Made by a program: the position numbers and the translations under genes. This document shows positions 43,364-52,734 of a stretch of 64,000 bases of DNA, in pieces. The notes beneath the pieces are model-generated. The model was not told the origin of the DNA. It made no database searches and saw nothing but the letters and a program-made list of their open reading frames with translations. Source of the stretch: Seonamhaeicola algicola (lineage in GTDB: Bacteria > Bacteroidota > Bacteroidia > Flavobacteriales > Flavobacteriaceae); the NCBI RefSeq assembly GCF_007997385.1, contig NZ_VOSC01000025.1, positions 62,292-126,291 of the forward strand, read 5' to 3'. Positions within the stretch are counted from its first letter, which is position 1; each line of letters starts with the position of its first letter.

Positions 43364-44080
43364 TTACGGATTGGTTGTCCATAAAGCAGCTGTTTTTAAC
43401 ATGGCTCTTCGGGGTAATTTTAAGCCAGATACTATTAGCTGCGCAAAATCTTCGGGTTGTAATACGTTTTCAGAGCCTTTTTCTAACATGCCTAAACCAA
43501 CAGTCATGTCAGATTCTATAGTGCTTGGTGTAAGTGTAATAACTCTAATATTGTTTTTTCTAACTTCTTTCATTAAAGATTCAGACATGCCAATTACAGC
43601 AAATTTAGATGCTGAATATGCTGAAATATTAGGGTTGCCATTTAAACCAGCTGTAGAAGCTACATTAAAAATATCACCTTCATTTTTATCAATTAAATGC
43701 GGTAAAACTTCTTTGGTAACATAATACATACCCATAACGTTTGTTTGAATAGTTTGTTCCCATTGCTCTACAGGCATTTCAAGAAATGAACCAATAGCTG
43801 CTATGCCTGCGTTGTTAACTAAAATATCTACACCACCTAAACGAGTAATAATATCATTAATTCCTTTTTTTACAGCGCTGTAGTTGCCAACATCAAAAAC
43901 TGCATAAATGGCTTTTACGCCTAAGCTTTCAAGTTCTGTAATTGTTTCTTTTAAAACAGTTTCGTTTCTTCCGGTAATAGCAATATCAATACCTTCTTTT
44001 GCAAAAGCAATGGCAGTTGCTTTGCCTAAACCTCTGCCACCTCCAGTTATTATGGCTTTTTTATTTTTTAAATTACTCAT
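43364..44080 (-). CDS. short-chain dehydrogenase (FabG-like)
   Basis: A 238-residue classical SDR with TGGGRGLGKATAIAFA (NADP-binding), NNAGIAAIG, catalytic Ser in FNVASTAG and the YSASKF Tyr/Lys pair. Length and motifs match 3-oxoacyl-ACP reductase-type enzymes, but such SDRs reduce many ketones. It is the last gene of a three-gene operon after the propeller-Dabb gene (31-base gap), so it more likely belongs to a small-molecule pathway than to housekeeping fatty-acid synthesis. Confidence 0.85.
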   Translation of the reverse strand: MSNLKNKKAIITGGGRGLGKATAIAFAKEGIDIAITGRNETVLKETITELESLGVKAIYAVFDVGNYSAVKKGINDIITRLGGVDILVNNAGIAAIGSFLEMPVEQWEQTIQTNVMGMYYVTKEVLPHLIDKNEGDIFNVASTAGLNGNPNISAYSASKFAVIGMSESLMKEVRKNNIRVITLTPSTIESDMTVGLGMLEKGSENVLQPEDFAQLIVSGLKLPRRAMLKTAALWTTNP

Positions 44081-44111
44081 TTTTATTTTAAGAATGTTTG
44101 TTTTTAATAGT

Positions 44112-45638
44112 TTACTCTTCAGTCCAATAATCCATAACTACGGCATCGGCAAAGAATTGTGCGTATTTATTAATTAAGCCTAGGTGCGCTTCATGAAATA
44201 AGTATTGTTCTCTAGCATTTTCATCTTTAAAGGTAATTACAAACGAGTGAGTAAGTCCTTTGTCATGTTTCTCAGTGCTATCGTTTTCTCCCCATTCAAA
44301 AGCAGAAATTGAAGGAATTTTGTTTTGTAAGTCTACAAAAGCTTGAACCGCTTCATTAACCTGTTCATCAGTTGCTTCATCTTTATATTTTAGGTGAACA
44401 ATATGTTTTATAACTTTGTTTTTTCTATCAATTTTAGGAGCAATTTTATATGATACAGCTTTACCAAAATCAAATCTGTTAGAGCCCGCAATTAAGAAAT
44501 TATCATCTCCTATTTTGTGCGATTTTAACCCGTAATAAATTGAAAAGCCAGTTTCTAAGTAATTAATTGGACTTAAAATACCATCTTCACTTAATTTACA
44601 TAGCTGAATGGCTGCATCGTCTCTAGTTCCTACAGCAAAGACAGCTTCTTTTCCGTTGTTAGAAATTAGTTCTATTCTTGTTTGCCCCTGAAGTTTGGTG
44701 GTTTCATCATCTTTTAAAACAAAATGAGGAACTAGTGCACCTTTATTGTTGAGTTTAAAAACGCTAACACCATCACCATGATATGTGAAATGGGGGTTTT
44801 TTATAAATCCGCCTCTTTTGTAATATTTATGATGTCTATGCCCAACTACTATATAGTTATTGTTTCCTAAAGTTGCACCAGTTACTGGGTATGCGCCAGT
44901 TAAATACCTGTCTGTTGTATTGTCGTGAATATTGTTAACATTTTTGAATTTTCCGTTATCATAAATTCTAAAACTGCTTACACCGTTATCTTGGAATCCG
45001 CTAGTATATAAAAAGGTTTTTCCTTTAATTTTAACCGTATACATGCCAATAATACCATCGGTATGAAGGGCTTCGGTGTCTTTCATAGATTGCACGTGTG
45101 TAAGGCTACCATCATTATTTATTTTGAAAGAACTTAATCCTGGGTTTTCTAATTCGAGTCCGCCTACAAATAAGTATGATGCCTTTTTCATGTGTACTAC
45201 TTGTAGTGTTATACCAACTGCAAGGTGTGTTTCTTCAGTATCTTCAACCATAGCAGCACGTTCTAAAGACCCATTGTCTTGAATTTTGAAGGTTTCAACA
45301 ACGTTGCCAAATTTATTAGCTACAAATAAAAAATCGGTACCACCAATATTGTCTGCAACCATGCCTCTGGCAGGACCTTTCTTTTTGTATAATTCATGGC
45401 TACTAATTGGGCTAAGTGTACCTGTTTTATCTAAACTGAATACATCTACATCTCCGGCACCACCAACAAAAACAAGGTGCTTGCCGTTTTTCAGGTAGCT
45501 TGTTACAGAAACGGTGTTTTTACCAGCTATATTTTTAAAATCTTGCCTGTAAAGCATTAAATTATCAGCATTTTGCCCAAAGCAAATATGTGAAATTGTA
45601 AGCATTAATAGTAAAGCTAGGTTTTTTATATAATTCAT
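44112..45638 (-). CDS. beta-propeller fused to a Dabb domain
   Basis: A 508-residue exported protein. Signal peptide 1-21 (cleavage after CFG), a beta-propeller of seven lactonase-like blades (about 25-400: LVFVGGAGDVDVFSLDKTG, FLFVANKFGNVVETFKIQDNG, FLYTSGFQDNGVSSFRIYDNG), then a Dabb domain (stress-responsive alpha/beta barrel, about 410-508: VIKHIVHLKYKDEATDEQVNEA...HSFVITFKDENAREQYLFHEAH). The Dabb fold is a small ferredoxin-like dimer found in cyclases, aldolase-like and oxygenase enzymes. The fusion of the two is unusual. It sits between a GlcG-family and an SDR gene (26 and 31 bases). Confidence 0.75.
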   Translation of the reverse strand: MNYIKNLALLLMLTISHICFGQNADNLMLYRQDFKNIAGKNTVSVTSYLKNGKHLVFVGGAGDVDVFSLDKTGTLSPISSHELYKKKGPARGMVADNIGGTDFLFVANKFGNVVETFKIQDNGSLERAAMVEDTEETHLAVGITLQVVHMKKASYLFVGGLELENPGLSSFKINNDGSLTHVQSMKDTEALHTDGIIGMYTVKIKGKTFLYTSGFQDNGVSSFRIYDNGKFKNVNNIHDNTTDRYLTGAYPVTGATLGNNNYIVVGHRHHKYYKRGGFIKNPHFTYHGDGVSVFKLNNKGALVPHFVLKDDETTKLQGQTRIELISNNGKEAVFAVGTRDDAAIQLCKLSEDGILSPINYLETGFSIYYGLKSHKIGDDNFLIAGSNRFDFGKAVSYKIAPKIDRKNKVIKHIVHLKYKDEATDEQVNEAVQAFVDLQNKIPSISAFEWGENDSTEKHDKGLTHSFVITFKDENAREQYLFHEAHLGLINKYAQFFADAVVMDYWTEE

Positions 45639-45664
45639 AAGTTCTAATTGTTTATCAAAAGTAA

Positions 45665-46153
45665 TTAATTTAAAATGGCTTGCGCCCCTACGGTTGCTAT
45701 TTCTCTATCTTGTTCAATGGTGCCACCACTAACACCAATAGCGCCAATAATTTTATCTTCTTTATTTTTTATAGGAATACCACCAGGAAATGATACTAAA
45801 CCGTTATTAGTTAATTCAATGTTATAAATAATGCCTCCAGGTTGTGTAAGTTCACCTAATTTACCAGTATCAATGTTGAAGTAGCGTGCAGTTTTTGCTT
45901 TTTTAATGGCTACATCAATACTACCAAGATAAGATTCATCCATTCTTACAAACGCTTTTAAGTTTGCGCCAGCATCAACAACAGCTATGTTAACAAGTAC
46001 GTTATCTGTTTCGGCTTTAGCTTTAGCAGCTAAAAGTACTTTAAGGGCTTGGTTGCTGGTAATATCGTTTGTTATTTGTGCTTGTAAAGCACAAGAAAAT
46101 AGAGTAATAGCAAGTATTGCTATACAAAAGTTTAGTTTCTTTAAAGAGTTCAT
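45665..46153 (-). CDS. exported GlcG/HbpS-family protein
   Basis: About 162 residues from the Met at 46153, which begins a typical signal peptide (LNFCIAILAITLFSCALQAQ). The mature part is a GlcG/HbpS (DUF336) domain: ALKVLLAAKAKAETDNVLVNIAVVDAGANLKAFVRMD and IIGAIGVSGGTIEQDREI. HbpS binds heme and senses oxidative stress in Streptomyces; GlcG proteins often accompany glycolate or diol metabolism genes. The paralogous role here is uncertain. It is the first gene of a probable operon with the propeller-Dabb and SDR genes. Confidence 0.8.
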   Translation of the reverse strand: MNSLKKLNFCIAILAITLFSCALQAQITNDITSNQALKVLLAAKAKAETDNVLVNIAVVDAGANLKAFVRMDESYLGSIDVAIKKAKTARYFNIDTGKLGELTQPGGIIYNIELTNNGLVSFPGGIPIKNKEDKIIGAIGVSGGTIEQDREIATVGAQAILN

Positions 46154-46274
46154 GTAATTGTTGTTTTGTTTAAAAACACAAAAATTATAAACTGTTGGCA
46201 GAAAATTGTTGAACAAGTTCAACTGTTGTAAAAATTATAATATAAGTTTTTTACTGTTTGGCTTAATTTTATAA

Positions 46275-46856
46275 CTACTGCTGTTTTTTAATTTTGCTTA
46301 AAAACTCGTGTGTAATACCTAAATAACTAGCTATTTGTTTATCTGTTAGTTTTGAAGCAATGTTAGGGTAGGTTTTTGAAAAGTATAAATAGCGTTGTTT
46401 AGCAGTTTCACATTGGTTACGTATTAGCCTACGTTGCCACGCAACAAGGGCTTTTTGAGACATAATACGGAATAGTTTTTCAACTACAGGTAGTGTTTGG
46501 TATAGTGTTAATTTATCGGTTCTATTAATTAGTAACACTTGGCTATCTTCTAAGGCTTGAATGTTTAAGTTTGATGGTTTTTGGTTCATAAAGCTATCAA
46601 TATCCATTAGCCACCAATCTTTTGCTGCAAAATATAGGGTGTTTTCGTTGCCTTTTTTATCAATAGTAAAAATTCTGAAGCATCCATCAATAACAAAGCC
46701 TTCGTATTTGTAAATATTGCCTTGTGTTAGTAGAAAATCTTTTTTTTTAATAGATTTTAGTTTGAAATAACTGCATATGGTTTCTAAGTCTTCAGAAGAA
46801 ATTTCAATGTTTTTTTTAATATGTTCTTTTAAAGCGTTTAAAACCATTGATAGCAA
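46275..46856 (-). CDS. Crp/Fnr-family transcriptional regulator
   Basis: A 193-residue regulator with an N-terminal cyclic-nucleotide-binding-like barrel (residues about 20-110) and a C-terminal HTH (KLTDKQIASYLGITHEFLSKIKK) that ends almost at the stop. The barrel lacks the cAMP phosphate-binding signature, as usual for Bacteroidota members of this family. A start at 46847 (second Met) is possible. It lies directly upstream of the GlcG operon on the same strand and is a candidate local regulator. Confidence 0.88.
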   Translation of the reverse strand: MLSMVLNALKEHIKKNIEISSEDLETICSYFKLKSIKKKDFLLTQGNIYKYEGFVIDGCFRIFTIDKKGNENTLYFAAKDWWLMDIDSFMNQKPSNLNIQALEDSQVLLINRTDKLTLYQTLPVVEKLFRIMSQKALVAWQRRLIRNQCETAKQRYLYFSKTYPNIASKLTDKQIASYLGITHEFLSKIKKQQ

Positions 46857-46909
46857 TTGTATAACAGCAGCCTAAAATATTGTTTTATAATGAGAAATTA
46901 AAATTTATA

Positions 46910-46954
46910 AAAAAAGCGCTTCAACATTTATAATTTATAAATGCGAAACGCTTT
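46910..46954 (-). terminator. intrinsic terminator (minus strand)
   Basis: Long imperfect stem AAAAGCG...CGCTTTTT with an ATTTATAA-TTATAAAT inner helix and a T-run on the minus strand. It ends the large PEPCK-like gene. Confidence 0.7.
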
Positions 46955-46974
46955 TACGCTTAAAATGAAATAAA

Positions 46975-49900
46975 CTACTTTTTAAATAGTGGGTCTGTAC
47001 CAATGGTGCCCACTAAGCTTTCTAAATACGCATCTGTTTTTGCGTTTTCATATAATTTTTTAGTGGTTTCTAATTTGTTATTAATATTCATTTCTTCCAC
47101 TAGTTTGCTATTATTAGGTTTTGCTATAAAAGTTTCTAAATATGTTATTTGAGATTTGTAGTACGCCAAATCTTTTTGTTGTTTAATTTTTAAACGTTCT
47201 TTGTACCAACTGCTATTTAAAACATAATCTCTAGTAAAAAATTTGCGTAACTCTGGGTTGCTAATATCTTTACCTTCATAGTTGCCATAAGCCATAATGT
47301 GTAATAGTATTTTTAGCGGTGGTATAGCTGCTTCAACACTACCGTCTTCAAAATAATTTAAGGCTACTTTTTGTTGTGCTTCAACTATGTTGTTTATACC
47401 ATCAACATAATCTTCCATACCTTGTAATTCAGGTTTTAGCATACGTTCACTAAATACGGCGGTTGGCTCATCAAAAATTCTATTTAAACATAATAAATCG
47501 AACTTTCTTGTTATTCTGTAGCCCAATCTGCTTGCTAATACTTTTTTGCCTTGGTATTCAAAATCTTCAAGTTTTTCTAAAGAACCATTGGCAATTAAGT
47601 TTTTTGGATCTCTATCAGCAGGTGTCATTCTTGCCCAAATTTCGGGTATTAGTAAACTCACGTCGTGGTCTATTTTGTTTTCGGCACCAACATAGCCAGC
47701 AGCAGTGCTAAAACCGTTAGACTCTGTTAAAATATGTGATAGAAGCGCGTTATTTAAATCTGTAGTTGGTGTAAGCATGTTAAAAGGTGCTTTAGTAAGC
47801 GCTCCTTCAGAACCCGCTCCGGTTGTTGAAGGAGACTTACCTGTTAAACTACAAACAAAATCCATAAACAATTCTGGTGTTTCTTGGTAGTGAATTGGGT
47901 TGTAAACCGCTAGTGGTCTAATACCAGCTTCTTTATCAACCGGATTGTTTCTTCTACCGGGTAACACCGCATTTACAACATGTATTACAGGGTCTTGTGG
48001 CTTAATTTTACGGTGTAAACGTACGCCAATATCTGCAATATATGATGCTTCGGTTTCGTTAAAAAACCTGTTAGGCTCTAAATAACGAGGGTTTTTTGTT
48101 GGTAAACCATCTTCAATAATTCTTGGATGCGATGGTAATACAAACTGAATGTCGTCATCATTACTATTAACAATTTCTAAAATGAAATCTTTAACAGGTT
48201 GTGTGTATTTATCGTAATTTATTGTGTCTTCATAAATGGCAATGGCGTCTTTTTTAGTTAACATTTCATAGTTGGTTAAAAATCTGCCATTTGAAATAAT
48301 ATCTAATTCAGCACCTTTATCATACCCTCTTACAATAGCTTCATCTGGTCTTTGAAACAGGTGTGCTTCGCAGTTGGTTAATACTTTAACACTTTGGTTT
48401 TTATACTCTGGGTTTAAGTTTTTAAACTGATTTCTAGGAAGTGTTATTGATGCTGAAATATCATCTTCTGTTTGAATTTTTTCACTTGCAGAGAAATCTG
48501 AACGTAGTTTGTTTAACATCCAGTTACCTTGTTGGTTAAAGCCAATACGCACATAACTGCCAACTACGGGTGTGTTATTATAAATGAGTTTGGTGCCCTT
48601 AACGCCGTTTATAATTTCAACAGTCATCATGTCTTTCCAGTTTAAATCGGCACCATGTGCTTGCCTAAATAAACGTTTTACAAATAGCACTAAAGAGCGT
48701 ACGTGAACCGGAATGTCTTTTAACCATTCATTAAACTCATCAGAGTTTTCTTCAGAAGGCGTTAGCAGTTTAACTACCGAACCTAATGTACGTTTTTCAC
48801 TTAAAAATGAGCGTGATTTTGGGCGGTTAGGATCTTTAACCTTCCATCTTGTTGAATAATCAAATTCAATAATTTCATCGGCTTTTTTAAAATCTTCTTC
48901 AATATCATGAATGTTGAAAGAGCTATACGTTATAGCGTTTTGCATAGATTTTGAAATCTCTGATTTACCACCACCAGACACAGTACAAGGTTTGTGGCAA
49001 AATACACCTTCAGGATAGGTTTCAACCATACGCCATAAATTTATTGACGGATGTTTTTCTAAACGTAATTTATTACCAGATGGGTGTACGTAGGTTTTAA
49101 ATGGCGATAATGTTAACTTTTGCTTTTTACCGTTGTGTTTCCAGCTAATATTATTTTTATTTATGTTGAAGTAAGCCGTTTCTGGAACATAAATAATATT
49201 TGGATATTTTTTATCAACTGCGTAATTTTCTGGTTTTACTTCAATTCTATCAGCTAAAAGTGTTTTTACATCTTCAAAAGTGTGGTCTAAACCATAATTT
49301 TCAACATAATCTTGTCCGTTTACAGTATCGCCCATTATACGTCTTGCATAGGCAATAGCACCGCCCGCATGTTCTTCTTCAACTAAACCATAAAGGTTTG
49401 CAGAGTAGCTAATTTGTGTTTTTATTTCTTTTTTAGAGTAGCCGTAGTAATTATCAGCAATAAGCGTAACAACCACACCGCGCTCATCTCTACAGGTTAA
49501 TTTAAAGGCGCCCCCGTCATTGTAAAGTTCGTTTTCATCTTTATAGCACATACCATCTTTACGTTGGCGTTCTGTGGCATCATTGTAATGTGGTAGCCCA
49601 ACATCTTTCTTTTTTAAAGACTTTAAATGTGGTGCCAAAATGATACAGCCTGTATGCCCTGTCCAGTGTTCTGTATCTAAGGCAGCATCATTATGAGCTA
49701 AACTTGGGTCTCCGGCATTACCAAAAATATTTTCAACAAAATCTAAATTACTTACTAAGTTGCCTGGTGCAAAAAAGCGCACTTCTAATGATTTTTCTTC
49801 AATAACACCCTTTACTTCAGGGCAAACTATGGGTCTTAATAACATAGACACCATTACTTTTGCTTGTTCTTTTTGTAATGATGTAAATGGTAATACTTTT

Positions 49901-50427
49901 AAATCATCGGGTGCGTTAAATGCAGCGTTTATAAAGTGAGCAAATACAATTTTTGGTACTTCTTTTTTATCTAAAGGTACAGGTAATGGGCCTTCAACTA
50001 TATGAAATGTGCCTTTTGTAGTGCGTTTATCGTGTAACGGATTATTTAAAATGCCTTGTTTAAGTCTTTTTGATGTTACTAAATCACTCACAAACGAATT
50101 GCCGTTTGCTGGTAAACTAGCTTCTCTTGCTTGCCCTTTTTTTGATAATATAAGTGTATCATTTGGGAGCTTATAAGTTTTACTAAAAGGAACATCTTTT
50201 AAATAATCGTTTATAAAATTTTGAATTCTTGCATCAGCAGGAGAAAGATGATCGGCTAGAAGTCTGGACTTCTCTCTTATACTCATTATTAGTCCGGTAG
50301 TTAACTCATCAAACTTTGTGTCGTTAAAAGATTCTTTACTACCCTCTTCATTTTTAAATGTTGGTTGCCCAATAGCAGCTAACTTTAAATTGATAGATTG
50401 AACAGTGTCTTTTCGTAATTTTTCCAT
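46975..50427 (-). CDS. putative PPi-type phosphoenolpyruvate carboxykinase
   Basis: About 1150 residues from the Met at 50427; an upstream in-frame Met at 50508 lies before the promoter element at 50472. Known PPi-PEPCKs (Entamoeba, Propionibacterium) are of about this size and interconvert oxaloacetate plus PPi with PEP plus phosphate and CO2. Supporting sequence: GYSKKEIKTQ with K332-K333 followed exactly 20 residues later by H353 (EEEHAGG), the same K-K-x19-H spacing as the metal-binding site of the ATP-PEPCK in this window (K200-K201, H221) and of GTP-PEPCK as I recall it. A phosphate-loop-like VSGGGKSE lies at 483-490. No nucleotide P-loop of the ATP/GTP type is visible. Monocistronic. 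Assignment is inferred, not proved. Confidence 0.62.
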   Translation of the reverse strand: MEKLRKDTVQSINLKLAAIGQPTFKNEEGSKESFNDTKFDELTTGLIMSIREKSRLLADHLSPADARIQNFINDYLKDVPFSKTYKLPNDTLILSKKGQAREASLPANGNSFVSDLVTSKRLKQGILNNPLHDKRTTKGTFHIVEGPLPVPLDKKEVPKIVFAHFINAAFNAPDDLKVLPFTSLQKEQAKVMVSMLLRPIVCPEVKGVIEEKSLEVRFFAPGNLVSNLDFVENIFGNAGDPSLAHNDAALDTEHWTGHTGCIILAPHLKSLKKKDVGLPHYNDATERQRKDGMCYKDENELYNDGGAFKLTCRDERGVVVTLIADNYYGYSKKEIKTQISYSANLYGLVEEEHAGGAIAYARRIMGDTVNGQDYVENYGLDHTFEDVKTLLADRIEVKPENYAVDKKYPNIIYVPETAYFNINKNNISWKHNGKKQKLTLSPFKTYVHPSGNKLRLEKHPSINLWRMVETYPEGVFCHKPCTVSGGGKSEISKSMQNAITYSSFNIHDIEEDFKKADEIIEFDYSTRWKVKDPNRPKSRSFLSEKRTLGSVVKLLTPSEENSDEFNEWLKDIPVHVRSLVLFVKRLFRQAHGADLNWKDMMTVEIINGVKGTKLIYNNTPVVGSYVRIGFNQQGNWMLNKLRSDFSASEKIQTEDDISASITLPRNQFKNLNPEYKNQSVKVLTNCEAHLFQRPDEAIVRGYDKGAELDIISNGRFLTNYEMLTKKDAIAIYEDTINYDKYTQPVKDFILEIVNSNDDDIQFVLPSHPRIIEDGLPTKNPRYLEPNRFFNETEASYIADIGVRLHRKIKPQDPVIHVVNAVLPGRRNNPVDKEAGIRPLAVYNPIHYQETPELFMDFVCSLTGKSPSTTGAGSEGALTKAPFNMLTPTTDLNNALLSHILTESNGFSTAAGYVGAENKIDHDVSLLIPEIWARMTPADRDPKNLIANGSLEKLEDFEYQGKKVLASRLGYRITRKFDLLCLNRIFDEPTAVFSERMLKPELQGMEDYVDGINNIVEAQQKVALNYFEDGSVEAAIPPLKILLHIMAYGNYEGKDISNPELRKFFTRDYVLNSSWYKERLKIKQQKDLAYYKSQITYLETFIAKPNNSKLVEEMNINNKLETTKKLYENAKTDAYLESLVGTIGTDPLFKK

Positions 50428-50471
50428 AGGTTCTAACTTTACTAACTGTATGCAGTTGGTTATTGTGTTAA

Positions 50472-50479
50472 CAAAGTTA
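50472..50479 (-). promoter_or_regulatory. Bacteroidota -7 element (minus strand)
   Basis: Reads TAACTTTG on the minus strand, 44 bases before the start at 50427 and downstream of the alternative Met at 50508, fixing the start of the large PEPCK-like gene. Confidence 0.55.
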
Positions 50480-50581
50480 GATTTACAACTTCTGAAAAAA
50501 ACTGTCAAAAGTCATATTGCCTAGAGATTTTTTACTAAAACGATGTAGTGTGTAAGGTTATGTTTTTATGCTAACAAGGTG

Positions 50582-51760
50582 TTACTTAAACCCATTTAAC
50601 CCAGTAATATCTAGCCCAGTAATAAGTAAATGAATATCATGTGTGCCTTCATAAGTGATCACGCTTTCAAGGTTCATCATATGGCGCATAATAGAAAATT
50701 CGCCAGAAATACCCATACCACCTAACATTTGGCGTGCTTGTCTTGCAATATTTAAAGCCATGGCAACATTATTACGTTTTGCCATGGAAATTTGAGCAGA
50801 AGTTGCTTTACCGTCATTTTTTAAAATACCCAAACGCCATGCTAAAAGTTGGGCTTTAGTTATTTCGGTAATCATTTCGGCTAGTTTTTTTTGTTGTAAT
50901 TGAAATTGGCCAATAGGTTTACCAAATTGTATACGTTCTTTGCTGTAACGCAAAGCGGTGTCATAACAATCCATAGCAGCGCCAATAGCGCCCCAAGCAA
51001 TACCGTAGCGTGCAGAGTCTAAGCAGCCAAGTGGCGCACCTAAACCGTTTTTGTTAGGTAGTAAGTTTTCTTTGGGTACTTTAACATTATCAAAAATAAG
51101 TTCACCAGTGGCGCTAGCGCGTAAAGACCATTTGTTGTGAGTTTCTGGAGTAGTGAAGCCTTCCATTCCGCGTTCAACAATGAGTCCGTGTATGCGGCCA
51201 TCTTCGTTTTTAGCCCAAACAACAGCTATTTGAGCAAAAGGCGCATTGCTAATCCACATTTTAGCACCGTTAAGTAAATAGTGGTCGCCCATATCTTTAA
51301 AATTAGTAACCATACTGCCAGGGTTGCTACCGTGGTCGGGCTCTGTTAAACCAAAACATCCCATCCATTCGCCACTAGCAAGTTTTGGTAAATATTTTTT
51401 GCGTTGAGCTTCGTTACCGTATTTCCAAATAGGATACATAACTAATGATGATTGTACTGAGGCCGTACTACGCACACCAGAATCGCCTCGTTCAATTTCT
51501 TGCATAATGAGGCCATAGCTAATTTGGTCTAAACCAGCGCCACCATATTCAGCAGGAATATAAGGTCCAAAAGCACCAATGTTAGCTAAACCATCAATAA
51601 TTTGTGAAGGGAATTCAGCTTTTTGAGCATAATCTTCAATAATTGGAGATACATGGCGTTTTACCCAATTACGTGCGGCGTTGCGTACTAATTTATGTTC
51701 TTCGGAAAGGAGCTCATCTAGGTTGTAATAATCTGGAGCTTCGAATAAATCTGGCTTCAT
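50582..51760 (-). CDS. acyl-CoA dehydrogenase, glutaryl-CoA dehydrogenase-like
   Basis: A 392-residue flavoprotein. It has the acyl-CoA dehydrogenase patterns GCFGLTEPDHGSNPGSM, LNGAKMWISNAPFA and RARQMLGGMGIS(GE), with the catalytic Glu in VITYEGTHDIHLLITG. The YEGTHDIH and ITGLNGF ending resembles glutaryl-CoA dehydrogenase, which oxidises and decarboxylates glutaryl-CoA to crotonyl-CoA in lysine/tryptophan breakdown. The Arg that marks the decarboxylating type needs alignment to confirm. Monocistronic with its own promoter element. Confidence 0.8.
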   Translation of the reverse strand: MKPDLFEAPDYYNLDELLSEEHKLVRNAARNWVKRHVSPIIEDYAQKAEFPSQIIDGLANIGAFGPYIPAEYGGAGLDQISYGLIMQEIERGDSGVRSTASVQSSLVMYPIWKYGNEAQRKKYLPKLASGEWMGCFGLTEPDHGSNPGSMVTNFKDMGDHYLLNGAKMWISNAPFAQIAVVWAKNEDGRIHGLIVERGMEGFTTPETHNKWSLRASATGELIFDNVKVPKENLLPNKNGLGAPLGCLDSARYGIAWGAIGAAMDCYDTALRYSKERIQFGKPIGQFQLQQKKLAEMITEITKAQLLAWRLGILKNDGKATSAQISMAKRNNVAMALNIARQARQMLGGMGISGEFSIMRHMMNLESVITYEGTHDIHLLITGLDITGLNGFK

Positions 51761-51785
51761 AATTTGATATTATTCAGTTTAAAAT

Positions 51786-51793
51786 CAAATTTA
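51786..51793 (-). promoter_or_regulatory. Bacteroidota -7 element (minus strand)
   Basis: Reads TAAATTTG on the minus strand, 25 bases before the acyl-CoA dehydrogenase start. Confidence 0.5.
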
Positions 51794-51961
51794 TTGAAAA
51801 AAGTGAAAAAAATAATATGGTTTTTAAGGAATTTTTCACTTTATGATTTAATATTGAAAAGTTATGATACTAAGTGTGTTGCGTATTTATAGGTTTTTTC
51901 TCTCTTTTTGGAAAATATTGTAAGGTTAAAAAAAATGGTTTGATGATTTATTTTAAAAATA

Positions 51962-52678
51962 TCACATTTTAAGATAGAATTCTTTTGTTAATTCAATGTA
52001 TTCGGGTGTGTATTGGTGTCTTTCAGTTTCAATAATTAATTCGTTAGTTAATACATTATTTTCAATAAACGAAAACTCAATTAAACTACGTTTTACCTCA
52101 GTTGTTGGGTTGCCTTTAACGTGTAAAATATGGTTTGGATATAGTGAAAAATGTTGTGCTAATGCTATGAATTTTTCTTCTTCTTTAAACGGAATAACTA
52201 CACAAAAACTGCCATTTTTTGCTAGTAATTTAACACTACATTCAAGCAAATGTTGAAATGGCATAGCGTCTTGAAATCTTGCAGTGTCTCTTGAGGTATT
52301 TTCGGTTTTAAAATCTTCGGAATAAAAAGGCGGGTTTGATATGATGAGGTCATATTCATCATCAATTTCATTGGCAAATTCTTCTAAAGATGCATGATAG
52401 CAAAATAGACGATCTCCCCATGGCGATTGTTCAAAATTATCAACACATTGTTCATAGGCATCGGCATCAATTTCAATAGCATCAATAACTTCGGCATTAC
52501 TACGTTGCGCAAGCATAAGTGCAATAATGCCTGTGCCCGAGCCAACATCTAGTATGGCAAATGGTTGCTTTTTTATACTAGCCCAAGCCCCAAGTAAAAC
52601 ACCATCTGTACCAATTTTCATGGCGCAATTATTTTGGTTTACTGTAAACTGTTTGAAAGTAAAGGGTTTTTGAGACAT
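51962..52678 (-). CDS. trmN6: tRNA1(Val) (adenine37-N6)-methyltransferase
   Basis: A 238-residue SAM-dependent N6-adenine methyltransferase. It begins with FTFKQFTVNQNNCAMKIGTDGVLLGAWA, the YfiC/TrmN6 signature, followed by SAM motif I DVGSGTGIIALMLAQR and the catalytic NPPF in LIISNPPFYSED. The family modifies A37 of tRNA1-Val. Single gene, divergent from the helical protein gene at 52735. Confidence 0.85.
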   Translation of the reverse strand: MSQKPFTFKQFTVNQNNCAMKIGTDGVLLGAWASIKKQPFAILDVGSGTGIIALMLAQRSNAEVIDAIEIDADAYEQCVDNFEQSPWGDRLFCYHASLEEFANEIDDEYDLIISNPPFYSEDFKTENTSRDTARFQDAMPFQHLLECSVKLLAKNGSFCVVIPFKEEEKFIALAQHFSLYPNHILHVKGNPTTEVKRSLIEFSFIENNVLTNELIIETERHQYTPEYIELTKEFYLKM

Positions 52679-52734
52679 TTGTGTGTTTTTTGTAAGCGCA
52701 ATAGTAAAAAATAAAAGTTAATTGTTAACAACAT

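Noticed and set aside
44112-45638. Propeller-Dabb protein as cytoplasmic 6-phosphogluconolactonase
   Set aside because: It has a signal peptide and the extra Dabb domain, and is not near pentose-phosphate genes.
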